A DNA stretch of 64,000 nt from Synechococcus sp. PROS-7-1 (lineage in GTDB: Bacteria > Cyanobacteriota > Cyanobacteriia > PCC-6307 > Cyanobiaceae). The notes beneath the pieces are model-generated. The model was not told the origin of the DNA and searched no databases. It was given only the letters and a program-made list of their open reading frames with translations. The DNA lies in contig NZ_CP047945.1 of assembly GCF_014279795.1 (NCBI RefSeq), forward strand, positions 1,818,572-1,882,571, read 5' to 3'. Positions 1 to 8,670 of the stretch are shown in pieces. Every line of letters begins with the position of its first letter. Within the stretch, counting starts at the first letter, position 1. The translations under genes and the position numbers were made by a program.

Positions 1-1099
1 GATCAAGGGCGGCCTGGAGGATGCGCCCGCTGGCGAGACCATCTCCAAAGGGATTGACCGCACGGGCCATCTGGTCATATGCCGCTGGGTCATCGAGGAG
101 ACGGGCTGTTTCCTGAGCGATCGATGCGCTGTCCGTACCCACCAGCTTCGCTGTTCCAGCATCAACAGCCTCGGGACGCTCGGTCGTGCGCCTGAGCACA
201 AGAACAGGCTTACCGAGGGCGGGAGCCTCTTCCTGCAGGCCACCGGAATCGGTCAACAGAAGGGTGCAACCTTTCATGGCCGCCACCAACCGGTCGTAAT
301 CGAGAGGTTCGGTGAGTACCACGCGTGGATGGCCACCAAGCAGATCCTGAAGAGGCTCGCGCACGGTGGGATTCCGGTGCAGCGGCAACAGGAGTGTGGT
401 GTCGGGATGGGACTCCAGCACCGCCAACATTCCTTCAGCGATGCTGCGCAGGCGGTCCCCCCAGTTCTCGCGGCGATGCACTGTGGCCAGGATGACGCGC
501 TGGTTGGCCCAGTCGATGGGCAGGTCGGTGAGCTCAGGGGCGCGCTCAGCCATGCGCAGCAGGGCATCAATCACCGTATTGCCAGTGACCATGGCCCGAC
601 CGACAACACCTGAGGCCTCGAGATTGGCCTGGGAACGCTGCGTCGGAGCGAAATGCAGCTGAGCCACCTGGGAGATCAGCCTGCGATTGGCTTCTTCAGG
701 GAAGGGATCCAGGAGGTTGTCAGTGCGCAGGCCTGCCTCCACGTGCCCAACAGGGATCTGCTCATAAAACGCAGCAAGAGCCGCCGCGAAGGCCGTGGTG
801 GTGTCTCCCTGCACCAACACCAGTTGCGGAGGGAAGGCTTGAAAATCGTCGCGAAGCCCCTGCAATGCTGCACAAGTGACGTGCGTCAGCGTCTGACGAG
901 GAGCCATCAGATCGAGATCCTGATCGGCGGTGAGCTGGAAAAGATCCATCACCTGGGTCACCATCTCCCGATGCTGCCCAGTGAGCACAACGCGGGTTTC
1001 CAATGCCGAGCAAGCTCGGAATTCCTGGATGACCGGAGCCAGTTTGATGGCTTCCGGCCGAGTGCCGAGCACAATGGTGACGCGAGGCTTGGCCGCCAT
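1..1099 (-). CDS. wecB: UDP-N-acetylglucosamine 2-epimerase, 3' end outside window
   Basis: Non-hydrolysing epimerase that interconverts UDP-GlcNAc and UDP-ManNAc in the cytoplasm for surface polysaccharide synthesis. About 366 residues are visible and the C-terminus lies beyond base 1. The translated minus strand shows the family motifs: GTRPEAIKL near residues 12-20, GHVEAGLRT in the middle, HRRENWG after it, and DSGGLQEEA towards the end. The ATG at 1099 is well supported because an in-frame stop lies eight codons upstream. It is divergent from pilT, with about 110 bases between them. The reading is sure for the family; which polysaccharide it feeds cannot be told from here. Confidence 0.93.
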   Translation of the reverse strand, partial: MAAKPRVTIVLGTRPEAIKLAPVIQEFRACSALETRVVLTGQHREMVTQVMDLFQLTADQDLDLMAPRQTLTHVTCAALQGLRDDFQAFPPQLVLVQGDTTTAFAAALAAFYEQIPVGHVEAGLRTDNLLDPFPEEANRRLISQVAQLHFAPTQRSQANLEASGVVGRAMVTGNTVIDALLRMAERAPELTDLPIDWANQRVILATVHRRENWGDRLRSIAEGMLAVLESHPDTTLLLPLHRNPTVREPLQDLLGGHPRVVLTEPLDYDRLVAAMKGCTLLLTDSGGLQEEAPALGKPVLVLRRTTERPEAVDAGTAKLVGTDSASIAQETARLLDDPAAYDQMARAVNPFGDGLASGRILQAALD

Positions 1100-1212
1100 A
1101 AACGCAGGATCGGTGGCGGGATCCTAAGCGCGATTCAGAGAGCTCCCAGCCGACCCTCACTTGCCACGGCAGCAGCAGTGGCGAAGCTGAAGCAAGACAG
1201 ACGCGGAAGCCG

Positions 1213-2394
1213 ATGAATCAACCGATCTTCCCCCCGGGTTTTCCGCCCCAACCTGTTGCGGCCCCCACCCATAGCCCCTCCTTTTCGGAGTCAGCCTCGC
1301 TGAAGCCTGCAGCGACCCCATCACCCAAAGGATCACCAAGCCTTGAGGACATCGTGCGGATGGCCCATGACAAAGGCCACTCCGACGTGCACCTCGGCGT
1401 GGGAGAAATCCCGCGCTTCCGCGCCCGCGGAGAGATGCTGCAAACAGAGTGGCCGGTCACAGATCCGAGCACGTTTCATCGCTGGCTCAGGGAAATCCTT
1501 ACGCCCCAGCAGATTGATCTCTTTCAGCAGACGAAGGAATTCGACGGCTCCCATGCGTTCCCATTTGTCAGGGTTCGGATCAACCTCCTGGATTCGCTGT
1601 TGGGACCCGCCATGGTTCTGCGGCTCATTCCTCAGACCATCCTCACGCTTGAAGACCTGAAACTTCCCGAGGTGCTGCGGGAACTCTCATCACGCCCCAA
1701 GGGACTGGTGTTAGTGACCGGACCAACTGGATCAGGCAAAAGCACCACCCTTGCGGCAATGATTGACTGGATCAACCGCAATCAAACACGTCATATCCTC
1801 ACGATTGAGGACCCTGTGGAGTTTGTTCATCAGAGTCAGCGCTCTCTGATCAGGCACCGGGAAGTGGGGCTGCACACATTGCAGTTTCACAACGCTCTGA
1901 GAGCAGCCTTACGAGAGGATCCAGACGTGATCTTGGTGGGTGAGATCCGTGATCGCGAAACGTTGAGCACGGCTCTCGAAGCATCACAAACGGGCCATCT
2001 TGTGTTCGGGACGCTCCACACCAATTCGGCAGTGAAAACGGTCGAACGCGTCCTGGGGCTCTTCGCCCCTGAGGATCAAGAGAGCGTTCGCCGCTCGCTA
2101 TCGGAATCCCTTCTGGGTGTGATTGCCCAGGGATTGATCCGAACCAACGATGGCAAGCGGGCTGCGTATCACGACATCCTGATCAATACGGAGGCCTGCA
2201 AGGACTACATCCAGCGCGGGGCCCTCGACGAGGTGGAGGAAATCATGGAGCGCAGCGGCTTCGATGGCATGGTGACCAGCAATCAATCCTTACTGGAACT
2301 GGTCGCAACCGAACGAATTCAACCCCAGGACGCGATTGCCGTCAGCCTTAAACCGAACGAGCTGTCGCAAGCCATCCGCGGGAGGAGCACATGA
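1213..2394 (+). CDS. pilT: Type IV pilus retraction ATPase PilT-like
   Basis: Hexameric secretion ATPase of the PilT/VirB11 family, expected to drive pilus retraction at the inner face of the cytoplasmic membrane. Of 393 residues, the first 40 are a Pro/Ser/Ala-rich leader. Walker A GPTGSGKST lies at about 170-178, Walker B DVILVGEIRD at about 238-247 and the His box GTLHT at about 266-270. The C-terminal region where PilT normally has an AIRNLIRE-like motif reads EACKDYIQRG, so that motif has drifted. No other pil gene is nearby. PilU or a PilB-related paralogue is less likely, since the length and C-terminal GMVTSNQSL segment match PilT. Confidence 0.9.
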   Translation: MNQPIFPPGFPPQPVAAPTHSPSFSESASLKPAATPSPKGSPSLEDIVRMAHDKGHSDVHLGVGEIPRFRARGEMLQTEWPVTDPSTFHRWLREILTPQQIDLFQQTKEFDGSHAFPFVRVRINLLDSLLGPAMVLRLIPQTILTLEDLKLPEVLRELSSRPKGLVLVTGPTGSGKSTTLAAMIDWINRNQTRHILTIEDPVEFVHQSQRSLIRHREVGLHTLQFHNALRAALREDPDVILVGEIRDRETLSTALEASQTGHLVFGTLHTNSAVKTVERVLGLFAPEDQESVRRSLSESLLGVIAQGLIRTNDGKRAAYHDILINTEACKDYIQRGALDEVEEIMERSGFDGMVTSNQSLLELVATERIQPQDAIAVSLKPNELSQAIRGRST

Positions 2395-2403
2395 ACGGCA
2401 TGG

Positions 2404-2421
2404 AGCTGAGCGCTTTCAGCT
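2404..2421. terminator. Possible hairpin between pilT and hli
   Basis: AGCTGA and TCAGCT pair around a 6-base loop between the convergent pilT and hli stops. There is no T-tract on either side, so a terminator role is only a guess. Confidence 0.25.
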
Positions 2422-2613
2422 TGCAGACAGTCCCGTACTGAAAAGTCTGACGAGGATGAGCGTCAGCAGGCCGAGGGACAGGCCCAGCATGGCCAGACGC
2501 CCATTCCAGATTTCAGCTTGAGGGGTGAAGCCGCGGCGCCACTCATTGAGCTCACCCGCATCAACCGGCTGGGATTGCTGCCGTTGCTGGGACTCGGATT
2601 CGACCACCATCAC
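2416..2613 (-). CDS. hli: High-light-inducible protein (HLIP/SCP)
   Basis: Single-helix chlorophyll-binding protein of the LHC superfamily, thought to protect photosystem assembly intermediates in the thylakoid membrane. The 65 residues end in one membrane helix carrying the family motif, seen here as EIWNGRLAMLGLSLG, with the Glu, Asn and Arg that bind pigment. The N-terminal 35 residues are Gln-rich and soluble. Two adjacent ATG codons could start it (2613 or 2610). It lies 36 bases downstream of tsaD on the same strand and may be co-transcribed. Its end is convergent with pilT. Confidence 0.9.
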   Translation of the reverse strand: MMVVESESQQRQQSQPVDAGELNEWRRGFTPQAEIWNGRLAMLGLSLGLLTLILVRLFSTGLSAS

Positions 2614-2649
2614 CGCAAAGCTCTCGGATCAACATTATTCCTGAAACTC

Positions 2650-3720
2650 TTAAAACTGTGGATCTTGCCCATAGAGGTCTCCTCCGCCCTCCAAGGGCCA
2701 GCGGGCTGAAACCCCAAGCCGGATGGAGCTCTCGCCCCATCCGGCTTGAAGCCGACCTAAGGCGGCAGCACCGACCATCGCCGCGTTATCGGTGCAGTAA
2801 GCGAGTGGCGCTAGGTGAACGGAAACCCCACGCTCCCGCCCTTGCTGCTCCATGTGCCTGCGCAGCCTGACATTCGCAGCCACCCCGCCCACCATCACAA
2901 GGGTGGACAGGCTCCGATCAAGACAGCACCGCAGGCTGCGCTCCACCAGCACATCCACCACAACCTGCTCGAAGCTTGCAGCGAGATCCTCGAGGGGCAG
3001 CGCATCACTTTGAGCCCTCAGGCTTTCCACCTGCCGAAGCATGGCCGTCTTGAGACCGCTGAACGAGAAGTCGTAGGGATAGAAGCCACCCTCCGGACGG
3101 GACACGCGTCCTTTGGGTAGGGGAAACCGCTTGGGATCGCCATCTCTGGCAGCAGCCTGGATGGCAGGTCCACCTGGGTAGGCCAGCCCCAGCAAACGGG
3201 CCACTTTATCGAAAGCTTCTCCAGCTGCGTCGTCATGGCTGCGTCCAAGACGCTGCAGGCCGCCGTCGATCGCCACAAGAATCAGCTCGGTATGTCCGCC
3301 ACTAACCAACAGCACGACATAGGGAGGCTCGGGGGGTGATGAGGCCAGACGCACTGAAGCAAGGTGCGCCTCCAGGTGATGCACACCCATGAAGGGCTTG
3401 CCATGAAGGGCCGCCAGAGTGCGCCCTGTCACCGAACCCACCATCAGGGCTCCCACCAGCCCCGGTGTCACGGTTGCAGCCACAGCATCCATGTCGGCCA
3501 CCGTTTGACCGGCTTCGTCCAGCACCGCGCCGATGAGGTGCGGCAGAGCCTCCACATGGCGTCTGGAGGCGATTTCGGGGACAACACCTCCCCACTGGGC
3601 ATGCTCCTCCACCTGAGAGGCGATGCGGTGAGCCACCACCTCCGTTCGGCCGGCACAGAGCTCCACAACAGCTGCGGCCGACTCGTCACAACTTGTTTCG
3701 AGCGCAAGCACCTTGGGCAT
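2650..3720 (-). CDS. tsaD: tRNA N6-adenosine threonylcarbamoyltransferase TsaD
   Basis: Transfers the threonylcarbamoyl group from TC-AMP to A37 of ANN-decoding tRNAs, working with TsaB and TsaE in the cytoplasm. The 356 residues match the usual bacterial length. The N-terminus has the ASKHA nucleotide motif [12 protein letters not shown] at residues 6-17, and the metal-binding HHLEAH lies at 114-119. VSGGHTE and the late [11 protein letters not shown] segment are also intact. The gene precedes hli on the same strand and is divergent from psaF, with 76 bases between them. Older annotations call this family Gcp or O-sialoglycoprotein endopeptidase. Confidence 0.97.
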   Translation of the reverse strand: MPKVLALETSCDESAAAVVELCAGRTEVVAHRIASQVEEHAQWGGVVPEIASRRHVEALPHLIGAVLDEAGQTVADMDAVAATVTPGLVGALMVGSVTGRTLAALHGKPFMGVHHLEAHLASVRLASSPPEPPYVVLLVSGGHTELILVAIDGGLQRLGRSHDDAAGEAFDKVARLLGLAYPGGPAIQAAARDGDPKRFPLPKGRVSRPEGGFYPYDFSFSGLKTAMLRQVESLRAQSDALPLEDLAASFEQVVVDVLVERSLRCCLDRSLSTLVMVGGVAANVRLRRHMEQQGRERGVSVHLAPLAYCTDNAAMVGAAALGRLQAGWGESSIRLGVSARWPLEGGGDLYGQDPQF

Positions 3721-3759
3721 TCAGGCCGAAACCCTCCACTACTGTCCGCTTGTGACATC

Positions 3760-3778
3760 CTGCCGCTCCGGGGCAGGC
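3760..3778 (+). promoter_or_regulatory. Hairpin in the psaF leader
   Basis: CCTGCC and GGCAGG form a 6-bp GC-rich stem around a 7-base loop, ending 18 bases before the psaF ATG. A Shine-Dalgarno-like AGGA sits between hairpin and start at 3784-3787. It could be a 5' UTR stability or translation element, or the tail of an upstream leader. This is inference from pairing alone. Confidence 0.35.
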
Positions 3779-3796
3779 TTAACAGGAACCGTTCCG

Positions 3797-4276
3797 ATGC
3801 GTCGTCTTTTCGCTCTAGCGCTCTCGGCCCTGCTGGTGTTTGGCTTTGCACCGGTCGCCAAGGCCGATGTTGCAGGCCTGACCCCTTGCGCTGAAAGCGC
3901 CCGTTTCCAGCAACGTGCCAGCGCAGCCACCACAGCCCAAGCCAAAGCCAGGTTTGAGATGTACAGCCAAGCCGTGTGTGGTGAGGACGGGCTGCCCCAC
4001 CTCATCGTTGATGGTCGCTGGGATCATGCCGGCGAATTCATGCTTCCAGGCCTGATGTTTCTCTACATCGCAGGCTGCATTGGCTGGGCTGGCCGTGAAT
4101 ATCTGAAAGCGACCCGCGGAACCAAGGAGCAGTACACCAAGGAGATTCAGATCGACCTCCCCCTGGCGCTGAAATCCTGCATCGCTGCCGCCACATGGCC
4201 CATTGCAGCTTTCGGAGAACTCACCAGTGGAAAGCTGCTTGAAAGCGACGACAAGATCACCGTGTCTCCTCGCTGA
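3797..4276 (+). CDS. psaF: Photosystem I reaction centre subunit III (PsaF)
   Basis: Lumen-exposed PSI subunit that helps dock plastocyanin or cytochrome c6 and supports PSI structure. The 159-residue precursor begins with a Sec signal peptide of about 23 residues ending at AKA. The mature part carries two cysteines (TPCAES and AVCGED) that form the known lumenal disulfide, then a hydrophobic helix around MLFLYIAGCIGWAG. The start at 3797 has an AGGA nine bases upstream; a longer in-frame extension to 3713 would bury the signal peptide and is rejected. psaJ follows 40 bases downstream, the usual psaF-psaJ order. Confidence 0.97.
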   Translation: MRRLFALALSALLVFGFAPVAKADVAGLTPCAESARFQQRASAATTAQAKARFEMYSQAVCGEDGLPHLIVDGRWDHAGEFMLPGLMFLYIAGCIGWAGREYLKATRGTKEQYTKEIQIDLPLALKSCIAAATWPIAAFGELTSGKLLESDDKITVSPR

Positions 4277-4316
4277 AGCCCTTCAGCTCTCAAACCTTCA
4301 CTAACACTTTCGATCG

Positions 4317-4430
4317 ATGCAGAAATTTCTCACTACGGCACCAGTGGTTGCCGCCATTTGGTTCACACTCACAGCTGGAATCCTGATCGAGTGGAATCGA
4401 TTTTTCCCCGATCTTCTGTTCCACCCATAA
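4317..4430 (+). CDS. psaJ: Photosystem I subunit IX (PsaJ)
   Basis: Small single-helix PSI subunit that packs against PsaF and binds chlorophyll. It encodes only 37 residues, beginning [20 protein letters not shown], with one membrane helix and the conserved IEWNRFFPD segment ahead of the short lumenal tail. Length, sequence and position after psaF all agree with PsaJ. A strong terminator follows 22 bases after the stop, so psaF-psaJ is a closed transcription unit. Confidence 0.95.
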   Translation: MQKFLTTAPVVAAIWFTLTAGILIEWNRFFPDLLFHP

Positions 4431-4452
4431 AAGTCAACTTAAAGGTGAATGC

Positions 4453-4478
4453 AAAGAGGGCTTCGAGCCCTCTTTTTT
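4453..4478 (+). terminator. Rho-independent terminator of psaF-psaJ
   Basis: AAAGAGGGCT and AGCCCTCTTT form a 10-bp stem with a TCG loop, running straight into a T-tract that ends at 4478. It lies between psaJ and the convergent gmk gene. The A-rich left arm may let it work weakly in the other direction as well. Confidence 0.9.
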
Positions 4479-4494
4479 GTTGCGCGATACAGCG

Positions 4495-5064
4495 TTATCT
4501 CGAAAGCCCCATCAAGCCCTCGAGCTCCGAGAGGGCTGTGTCGAGATCATCATTCACAACCACGGCATCAAACTCAGACTGGGCATCCAGTTCAGTGCGC
4601 GCTCTCTCCAAGCGGCGTTGAATCGCATCCGCGGATTCAGTGGCCCGCCCGCGGATGCGCCGTTCCAGCTCCTCGAAACTCGGTGGCGCCAAAAAGATCT
4701 GCAGGGCTTCGGGGAAACTCGTTCTTACCTGGCGGGCGCCCTCAAGTTCGATTTCCAGAAGAACGGGAGTTCCTGCATCAAGCCGTTCTTCCACGGGCAG
4801 ACGAGGAGTGCCGTAGCAATGACCGGCGAATTCAGCCCACTCCAACAAACCACCACTACTGACCAGAGCATCAAAGTCCTGGCGTGTCTTGAAGAAGTAG
4901 TGCACACCGTTTTGTTCGCCCGCCCGGGGAGCCCGTGTGGTGGCCGACACCGATAACCACAGATTGGGATGGCGCTCCTGCAAGCGTGCGACCAGCGTGC
5001 CCTTACCGACACCGCTGGGTCCGGTGAGCAACGCGAGCCGGGCAGTGGCTTGTGACGATGCCAT
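4495..5064 (-). CDS. gmk: Guanylate kinase
   Basis: Phosphorylates GMP to GDP with ATP. The 189 residues carry the P-loop [10 protein letters not shown] at about 13-22, the GMP-binding [12 protein letters not shown] segment, and the YGT-P motif of the GMP-binding domain. Length and order are normal for the family. The gene is convergent with psaJ across a terminator and divergent from rqcH, with a 63-base spacer. The start at 5064 gives a short lead of about nine residues before the first strand, as usual. Confidence 0.96.
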   Translation of the reverse strand: MASSQATARLALLTGPSGVGKGTLVARLQERHPNLWLSVSATTRAPRAGEQNGVHYFFKTRQDFDALVSSGGLLEWAEFAGHCYGTPRLPVEERLDAGTPVLLEIELEGARQVRTSFPEALQIFLAPPSFEELERRIRGRATESADAIQRRLERARTELDAQSEFDAVVVNDDLDTALSELEGLMGLSR

Positions 5065-5127
5065 CGCTTGTCTGCAGACAGGCTGCAGGGTAGGAAGGCA
5101 TCTAACTCACCGGACCAGCACGCGCGG

Positions 5128-6843
5128 ATGGCCACCAGCACGCTCCAGGTGATGGACCTGACCGCTCTGAAAGCGGTGCTGAAGGATCTGCGCGACCGGA
5201 TGCTGCCGAGCCGATTCGAAAAGGCGCAGCAACCCGATGCCCATGCGCTCCAGCTGGGCTTCCGAACCCTGCAAGGCATGGTGTGGCTTGAGCTCAGCTG
5301 GCAGGCGGAATCCGCACGGCTCGTGCAGATCGATGCCCCACGACGCCATGGAGGAGGCAGCACTCTGGCTCAGCAGGTTCAGCACGGGCTGAGGCAACTG
5401 GCTCTGGTGGAGCTCGAGCAACATGACTTCGAACGTGTTGTGTTCTTTCATTTGGCGTCGCGCCCGGGCAGTCCCCCCGTACGAACCCTGGTTCTCGAAT
5501 TAATGGGACGCCACAGCAACTTGTTGCTTCTTGATGAACAGAAACGCATCACTGCAATCGGCCGTCAGGTGCGGCAACACCAGTCCAGGATTCGCCCGCT
5601 CAGCACTGGTGATTTCTATACCCCACCTCCACCGCTGCAGGGGCTGCCACCGAGCCGTGACGAATCATTTGATCAGTGGAAGCGCCGGCTCTCCCTGCTT
5701 CCGATTCCACTCGGCAGAGCACTTCGCGAGACCTATCAGGGAATCAGCCCAGCGTTAGCGACCCAGCTCACCAGCTTTCCCGGGTCCCTCGACAGCCACG
5801 GGAAGGTCTTGAAAGAACAACTGGTGAGCGACATTTCCGAATCGCAATGGCAACGCCTCTATGAACGCTGGGGGTGCTGGCTGCACCATCTCAACGAAGA
5901 AAGATTTTCTCTGCAGCTGGAGGGCAGCGGCTTCCGCGTGTGGAATGAGCCACCCCTTGCCGATGGAGATCAGGGGGTGCTCAGTCTCAGGCTGGGTTGC
6001 TACTACCAAGACCATGTGACGAAGCGCCGACTTTCGCGGGAGATCGGCAACCTGCAACAGCGACTTCAACAATGCCGCGAGCGGGAACAGGCCCAACGCG
6101 ACGAACAGAAACAACGACTGCAGGACACCGCTGGTGCCGCAACCCTTCAGTCGGAGGCAGATCAGCTGCTGTGCCAACCGGATCCTGATCGCGACACGAT
6201 CACCCGTGCTCAGAAGCTCTACCACCGGGCTCGACGCCTACGGCGGGCCGTTCCCCTGATCGAAGAACGTCTCCAGCATCACGACCAGCGACTGATGCTG
6301 ATCGAGGGCAGTGAAAGCTTCTTGGAGGATCTCACCCGTGCTGACTGGGACAACCCCGATGAGCGCAGTCTGCAACTGAAGGATCTCCATCAAGAACTGG
6401 AGGAGTTGTTGGCACCGAGGCAGCGACGTCGCCGCAGCAGTTCAGCGACGGGACAGCCTCAGCCGCTTGTGGTCAACACCACTGATGGACTGACAATCCA
6501 GGTGGGCCGAAACCACCGCCAGAACGAATGGATCAGCTTGCGTCAGGCCAGAGCTGGCGATCTCTGGTTTCACGCCCAGGAATGTCCGGGCAGTCATGTG
6601 GTGTTGAAAGCCTCGATGGCGCCTGCATCCGAAGACGCCATCCAACAGGCTGCTGATCTGGCCGCATGGTTCAGTCGTGCTCGGGGCAATCGCACCGTCC
6701 CCGTGGTGATGGCAGCGGTCGATGCCCTTCAGCGCATTCCAGGAGCACTGCCGGGAACCGTGCGCCATCGCAATGCAGAACTGCTCTGGGCGGAGCCTGA
6801 CCGGGCCAGGCGCCAACTTGAGGGAAGAGAACTCCTAGCCTGA
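5128..6843 (+). CDS. rqcH: NFACT-family ribosome quality-control factor (RqcH/Rqc2 homologue)
   Basis: Member of the RqcH/Rqc2 family, which binds the obstructed 50S subunit and directs C-terminal Ala-tail addition in bacteria; older names are fibronectin-binding protein A or DUF814. The 571-residue product has an N-terminal NFACT-N domain, a central coiled coil rich in Gln, Arg and Glu (about residues 300-420), and a C-terminal NFACT-R domain with GDLWFHA near residue 477 followed by GSHVVLK. The ATG at 5128 is chosen over an in-frame ATG at 5068 because family similarity begins at LQVMDLTALKAVL. tatC follows 77 bases later on the same strand. Confidence 0.9.
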   Translation: MATSTLQVMDLTALKAVLKDLRDRMLPSRFEKAQQPDAHALQLGFRTLQGMVWLELSWQAESARLVQIDAPRRHGGGSTLAQQVQHGLRQLALVELEQHDFERVVFFHLASRPGSPPVRTLVLELMGRHSNLLLLDEQKRITAIGRQVRQHQSRIRPLSTGDFYTPPPPLQGLPPSRDESFDQWKRRLSLLPIPLGRALRETYQGISPALATQLTSFPGSLDSHGKVLKEQLVSDISESQWQRLYERWGCWLHHLNEERFSLQLEGSGFRVWNEPPLADGDQGVLSLRLGCYYQDHVTKRRLSREIGNLQQRLQQCREREQAQRDEQKQRLQDTAGAATLQSEADQLLCQPDPDRDTITRAQKLYHRARRLRRAVPLIEERLQHHDQRLMLIEGSESFLEDLTRADWDNPDERSLQLKDLHQELEELLAPRQRRRRSSSATGQPQPLVVNTTDGLTIQVGRNHRQNEWISLRQARAGDLWFHAQECPGSHVVLKASMAPASEDAIQQAADLAAWFSRARGNRTVPVVMAAVDALQRIPGALPGTVRHRNAELLWAEPDRARRQLEGRELLA

Positions 6844-6920
6844 GGCTTGAACAGATTCATGATCTGAAGCCCTCCGACCCCAACGAATCCAGCGTTCTTC
6901 CACCGCCTCCGCCGATCAAG

Positions 6921-7691
6921 GTGACGGCAACGGGCGATGCGGTGAATGACGTTGAGATGCCCCTGGCGGACCATCTCGAGGAGCTCCGGCAGAGGGTGCT
7001 GCGCAGCCTTCTCGCTGTTGCAGTTAGTGCGCTCGCCTGTCTGCTGGCCGTGAGGCCGTTGGTCCGACTGCTGGAGGAGCCTGCAGGGTCGATCCGCTTT
7101 CTCCAACTGGCTCCGGGGGAGTTCTTATTCGTCTCGTTCAAGGTGGCTGGCTATGCGGGGCTAACCCTGGCGCTTCCTTACGTGCTGTATCAGGGACTGG
7201 CCTTCGTTCTCCCTGGACTCACGCGCAACGAACGTCGCCTGATCGCCCCGGCCGTTGCAGGGTCAGCGGTGTTGTTTTTGGCTGGACTGGGCTTCGCCTG
7301 GTGGGCGCTGGTGCCGGCGGCCCTCAGTTTTCTGGTGAGCTATGGAGCCGACGTGGTGGAACCGATCTGGTCGATCGAGCGCTACCTCGATTTCGTGCTG
7401 CTCTTGATGCTGTCCACAGGACTGGCCTTTCAGTTACCCGTGCTCCAGTTGCTGCTTGGTGCCTTCGGCTTGGTGAACTGGAGGAAGATGCTTTCGGCCT
7501 GGCGTTGGGTGGTGCTCACCTCCGCCCTGGCCGGTGCGGTGCTCACACCCTCTACGGACCCAATCACCATGCTGCTTCTGGGAGGAGCGATCACAGCCCT
7601 GTTTCTCATTGGGGTCTTGCTGGTGGCGGTTGTGCAGCGATTCAAAGCAGAAACTCCTCCAGTCGACCCTCCCCCGGCAACTGCAGGCTGA
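6921..7691 (+). CDS. tatC: Sec-independent protein translocase TatC
   Basis: Core receptor of the twin-arginine translocase, which recognises Tat signal peptides such as that of the Rieske protein. The 256-residue product shows six hydrophobic helices and the N-terminal family signature DHLEELRQRVLRS. The GTG at 6921 gives an N-terminal tail of 12 residues; an ATG at 6957 (MPLADHLEEL) is an equally plausible start. The 3' end overlaps the convergent DUF3067 gene by 50 bases. petC, encoding a likely Tat substrate, lies about 400 bases downstream. Confidence 0.95.
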   Translation: MTATGDAVNDVEMPLADHLEELRQRVLRSLLAVAVSALACLLAVRPLVRLLEEPAGSIRFLQLAPGEFLFVSFKVAGYAGLTLALPYVLYQGLAFVLPGLTRNERRLIAPAVAGSAVLFLAGLGFAWWALVPAALSFLVSYGADVVEPIWSIERYLDFVLLLMLSTGLAFQLPVLQLLLGAFGLVNWRKMLSAWRWVVLTSALAGAVLTPSTDPITMLLLGGAITALFLIGVLLVAVVQRFKAETPPVDPPPATAG

Positions 7692-7986
7692 GGGCTTTCC
7701 CGAGACGAGGGCGATCTTTCGTTGTCTGCAGCCAGGCCCGCACGGCCCCAGCCTCCCCGAGCCTGTTCACCACTTCAAGAACCTCAGCCAGGTGCTGGCG
7801 ATAGGCGTCTTCGGTGAGGGGGAAGGACTGCTGTTCGAGATAAGCCCACATCACCTGCACATAAAAACGACGACGGCGCGTCACGATCTGCATGTCGTAA
7901 CTGGCCTGCCAGCGGGACCGGAAGAGGGCAACAACCTCCTCAACACTGAGCGGTGCAGCCGGTGTGGGAGAGGCAGCCTGGGGCAT
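7642..7986 (-). CDS. DUF3067 conserved cyanobacterial protein
   Basis: Protein of unknown function, 114 residues, soluble, with the conserved core VVALFRSRWQASYDMQIVTR and a later RAWLQTTKDRPRLGKALS segment. I recognise it as the DUF3067 family of cyanobacteria and plastids. The ATG at 7986 is preferred because AAGGA lies 10 bases upstream; an in-frame ATG at 8007 adds seven residues. A reading frame open to 8172 would run through the petC promoter and into petC, and is rejected. It is divergent from petC and overlaps the end of tatC by 50 bases. Confidence 0.8.
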   Translation of the reverse strand: MPQAASPTPAAPLSVEEVVALFRSRWQASYDMQIVTRRRRFYVQVMWAYLEQQSFPLTEDAYRQHLAEVLEVVNRLGEAGAVRAWLQTTKDRPRLGKALSLQLPGEGRLEEFLL

Positions 7987-8092
7987 CAAGAAGCCGTCCT
8001 TGAACATCGATGAAAATCCCAGTCGCCGCAAAGACTGACAGGACCCAATGCATCCATAATGAACGCCATCCAGTGCCGATTGACAGTCCGTC

Positions 8093-8629
8093 ATGACCCA
8101 AATGCCAGCAGGTGATGTGCCCGGAATGGGGCGCAGGCAGTTCATGAATCTGCTGACCTTCGGGTCGGTCACAGGTGTAGCGCTCGGTGCTCTCTACCCG
8201 GTTGTGAACTACTTCATCCCCCCCCGCGCTGCAGGCAGCGGTGGCGGCACCAGTGCCAAGGATGAACTCGGAAATGCAGTCACCGCCAGCGGTTGGTTGA
8301 GCTCTCACCCAGCCGGAGATCGCAGCCTCGTGCAGGGTCTCAAGGGCGATCCCACCTATCTGATCGTTGAGGGCGACGATGCCATCGGCAGCTACGGCAT
8401 CAACGCCATCTGTACACACCTCGGTTGCGTTGTGCCCTGGAACAGCGGAGCCAACAAATTCATGTGCCCCTGCCACGGCAGCCAATACGACGCCACAGGC
8501 AAGGTCGTGCGAGGTCCCGCGCCCCTCTCGCTCGCCCTGGCCAATGTGAGCGTCGAAAACGACAACGTGTTCGTGAGCCAATGGACGGACACCGATTTCC
8601 GCACGGGCGACAAGCCCTGGTGGGCCTGA
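8093..8629 (+). CDS. petC: Cytochrome b6f complex Rieske iron-sulfur protein
   Basis: Carries the 2Fe-2S cluster that takes electrons from plastoquinol and passes them to cytochrome f. The 178-residue protein has an N-terminal [12 protein letters not shown] segment resembling a Tat signal, followed by one uncleaved membrane helix and a Gly-rich hinge at about 47-53. The cluster ligands are in CTHLGC (107-112) and CPCHGS (125-130), both intact. petA follows 41 bases after the stop, the usual petC-petA operon. No clear Shine-Dalgarno precedes the ATG. Confidence 0.98.
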   Translation: MTQMPAGDVPGMGRRQFMNLLTFGSVTGVALGALYPVVNYFIPPRAAGSGGGTSAKDELGNAVTASGWLSSHPAGDRSLVQGLKGDPTYLIVEGDDAIGSYGINAICTHLGCVVPWNSGANKFMCPCHGSQYDATGKVVRGPAPLSLALANVSVENDNVFVSQWTDTDFRTGDKPWWA

Positions 8630-8670
8630 TTACCTCCGCTTTTCCCGCCCCTCTTCGTTTCCAGCCACCA

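Noticed and set aside
653-1216. 187-codon plus-strand frame opposite wecB
   Set aside because: The minus strand has intact epimerase motifs over the same bases. The frame also runs into pilT's start.
8008-8092. Promoter boxes between the DUF3067 gene and petC
   Set aside because: CATAAT near 8054 resembles a -10, but the only -35-like hexamer is about 14 bases away, too close. A promoter must exist here but I cannot place it.
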